Notes under the pieces: model-generated
Told to the model about the DNA's origin: nothing
The model's database searches: none
Seen by the model: the letters and a program-made list of their open reading frames with translations, nothing else
Translations under genes and position numbers: made by a program
Shown here: positions 5,443 through 6,092 of the stretch, in pieces
Position numbering within the stretch: position 1 is the stretch's first letter
How the letters are laid out: each line of letters opens with the position of its first letter
Assembly (NCBI GenBank): GCA_017998555.1
Contig: JAGOCU010000146.1
Span: forward strand, 1 to 6,092
Reading direction: 5' to 3'
DNA length: 6,092 nt
Source: Thermoflexales bacterium
Lineage (GTDB): Bacteria > Chloroflexota > Anaerolineae > J036 > Brachytrichaceae

Positions 5443-6092
5443 ATGCGGATCGGGCTGGTGATCTACGGCGCGCTCGAGACCCAGTCGGGCGGGTATCTCT
5501 ACGACCGCCGGCTGGTCGCCCACCTGCGCGCGGCGGGCGACGCGGTCGAAATCCTGTCCCTGCCCTGGCGCAACTACCCGGCGCATCTGGGCGACTCGCT
5601 CTCGCGAGCCTGGGCGAAACGCCTGCGCGCGGCCCGCTACGACGTGTTGCTGGAGGACGAGCTGAACCATCCCTCGTTGTTGCGGGCTTCCGGCCTGGTC
5701 CCGCGCGGCACGCGCCGGGTCAGCATCATCCACCACCTGCGCTGCAGCGAACGCCGGCCGGCCTGGCAGAACGGGCTGTATCGGGCGATCGAGACGCGCT
5801 ATCTGCGCGGCGTCGGGAGCTTCATCTTCAACAGCCAGACCACCCGGGCGAGCGTCGAAGCGCTGGTCGGGCCGGCCGCCCGCGCCGTGGTCGCCGTGCC
5901 GGCTGGAGACCGTTGGACCAATCTGCCGACAGAGAGGGACATCGCAGCCCGGGCGCTGACACCCGGCCCGCTGCGGGTGATCGCGGTCGGGAATGTCATC
6001 GCGCGCAAGGGCTTTCACGCCCTGATCGACGGCCTGGCCCTGTTGCCGCGCGAGGGCTGGCGCCTGCGCATCTGCGGCCGGCTGGACGCCGA
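5443..6092 (+). CDS. GT-B glycosyltransferase (GT4-like), 3'-truncated by the window
   Basis: An open frame of 216 codons runs off the window end. The N-terminal Rossmann domain starts at once (MRIGLVIYGALETQSGGYLYDRRLV), with the G16-G17 acceptor/donor loop typical of family GT4. Landmarks follow in order: IIHHLRC (about 104-110), the interdomain FNSQTTR (129-135), VPAGD (152-156), then the start of the C-terminal domain LRVIAVGNVIARKGFHALI (177-195), with R188 and K189 expected to bind the nucleotide-sugar diphosphate, and WRLRICGRLD. The E-x7-E motif would lie beyond the window. GT4 enzymes transfer a sugar from a nucleotide sugar with retention; donor and acceptor cannot be read from the fragment. 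The start is 2 bases after the PTPS-like stop with no separate ribosome-binding site, so it is translationally coupled. It may glycosylate the operon's product, or it may belong to a downstream cell-surface cluster. Confidence 0.9.
   Translation, partial: MRIGLVIYGALETQSGGYLYDRRLVAHLRAAGDAVEILSLPWRNYPAHLGDSLSRAWAKRLRAARYDVLLEDELNHPSLLRASGLVPRGTRRVSIIHHLRCSERRPAWQNGLYRAIETRYLRGVGSFIFNSQTTRASVEALVGPAARAVVAVPAGDRWTNLPTERDIAARALTPGPLRVIAVGNVIARKGFHALIDGLALLPREGWRLRICGRLDA

Noticed and set aside
5419..6018. 199-codon open frame on the minus strand
   Set aside because: It is antisense to the glycosyltransferase, whose + frame is open to the window end with GT4 landmarks in order.

Overview
The window is high-GC bacterial chromosomal DNA with all recognisable genes on the + strand. 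Several traits together suggest Chloroflexota (Anaerolineae-like): a secreted-type protein with a long Pro/Thr linker followed by dockerin-like and cohesin-like modules, the dense GC-rich codon use, and the mixture of genes. This assignment is an inference; no rRNA or marker gene is present.

Left part (1-1055): the 3' portion of a gene for a large extracytoplasmic protein. It has the end of an Ig-like domain with an EF-hand-like loop, a Pro/Thr-rich linker, a two-loop dockerin-like domain bracketed by two cysteines, and a C-terminal cohesin-like beta domain. It is closed off by a very strong intrinsic terminator, a 23-bp perfect stem plus a T tract (1066-1129). A spacer of about 150 bases follows with a LacI-type operator candidate (1162-1175), and then a complete LacI-family regulator gene (1279-2307).

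Right part (2396-6092): a compact block of genes with gaps of 14, 3, -4, 20 and 2 bases. The order is a four-helix small membrane protein, GTP cyclohydrolase II (ribA), a stand-alone RibD C-terminal-type pyrimidine reductase, a cysteine-free medium-chain dehydrogenase, a small PTPS/QueD-fold protein, and a GT-B glycosyltransferase that runs off the window. The tight packing and the ATGA overlap suggest one operon.

The most interesting point is the operon's combined chemistry. GTP cyclohydrolase II gives a ribosylaminopyrimidine, and the reductase would turn the ribosyl into a ribityl chain. Oxidation of the ribityl C2' by the dehydrogenase would give the same oxopentylamino-pyrimidine that GTP cyclohydrolase I makes internally by Amadori rearrangement, and this closes spontaneously or enzymatically to a dihydropterin. 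The PTPS-fold protein keeps the three zinc histidines and the pterin-anchoring Glu but appears to have lost the Cys and Asp-His catalytic residues of QueD, so it should do different chemistry or only ring closure. A glycosyltransferase at the end points to a glycosylated product. The operon may therefore encode an uncharacterised, GTP cyclohydrolase I-independent route to a pterin-like or other modified pyrimidine/pteridine glycoside. This is a hypothesis built from family knowledge and gene order, not something the sequence proves.
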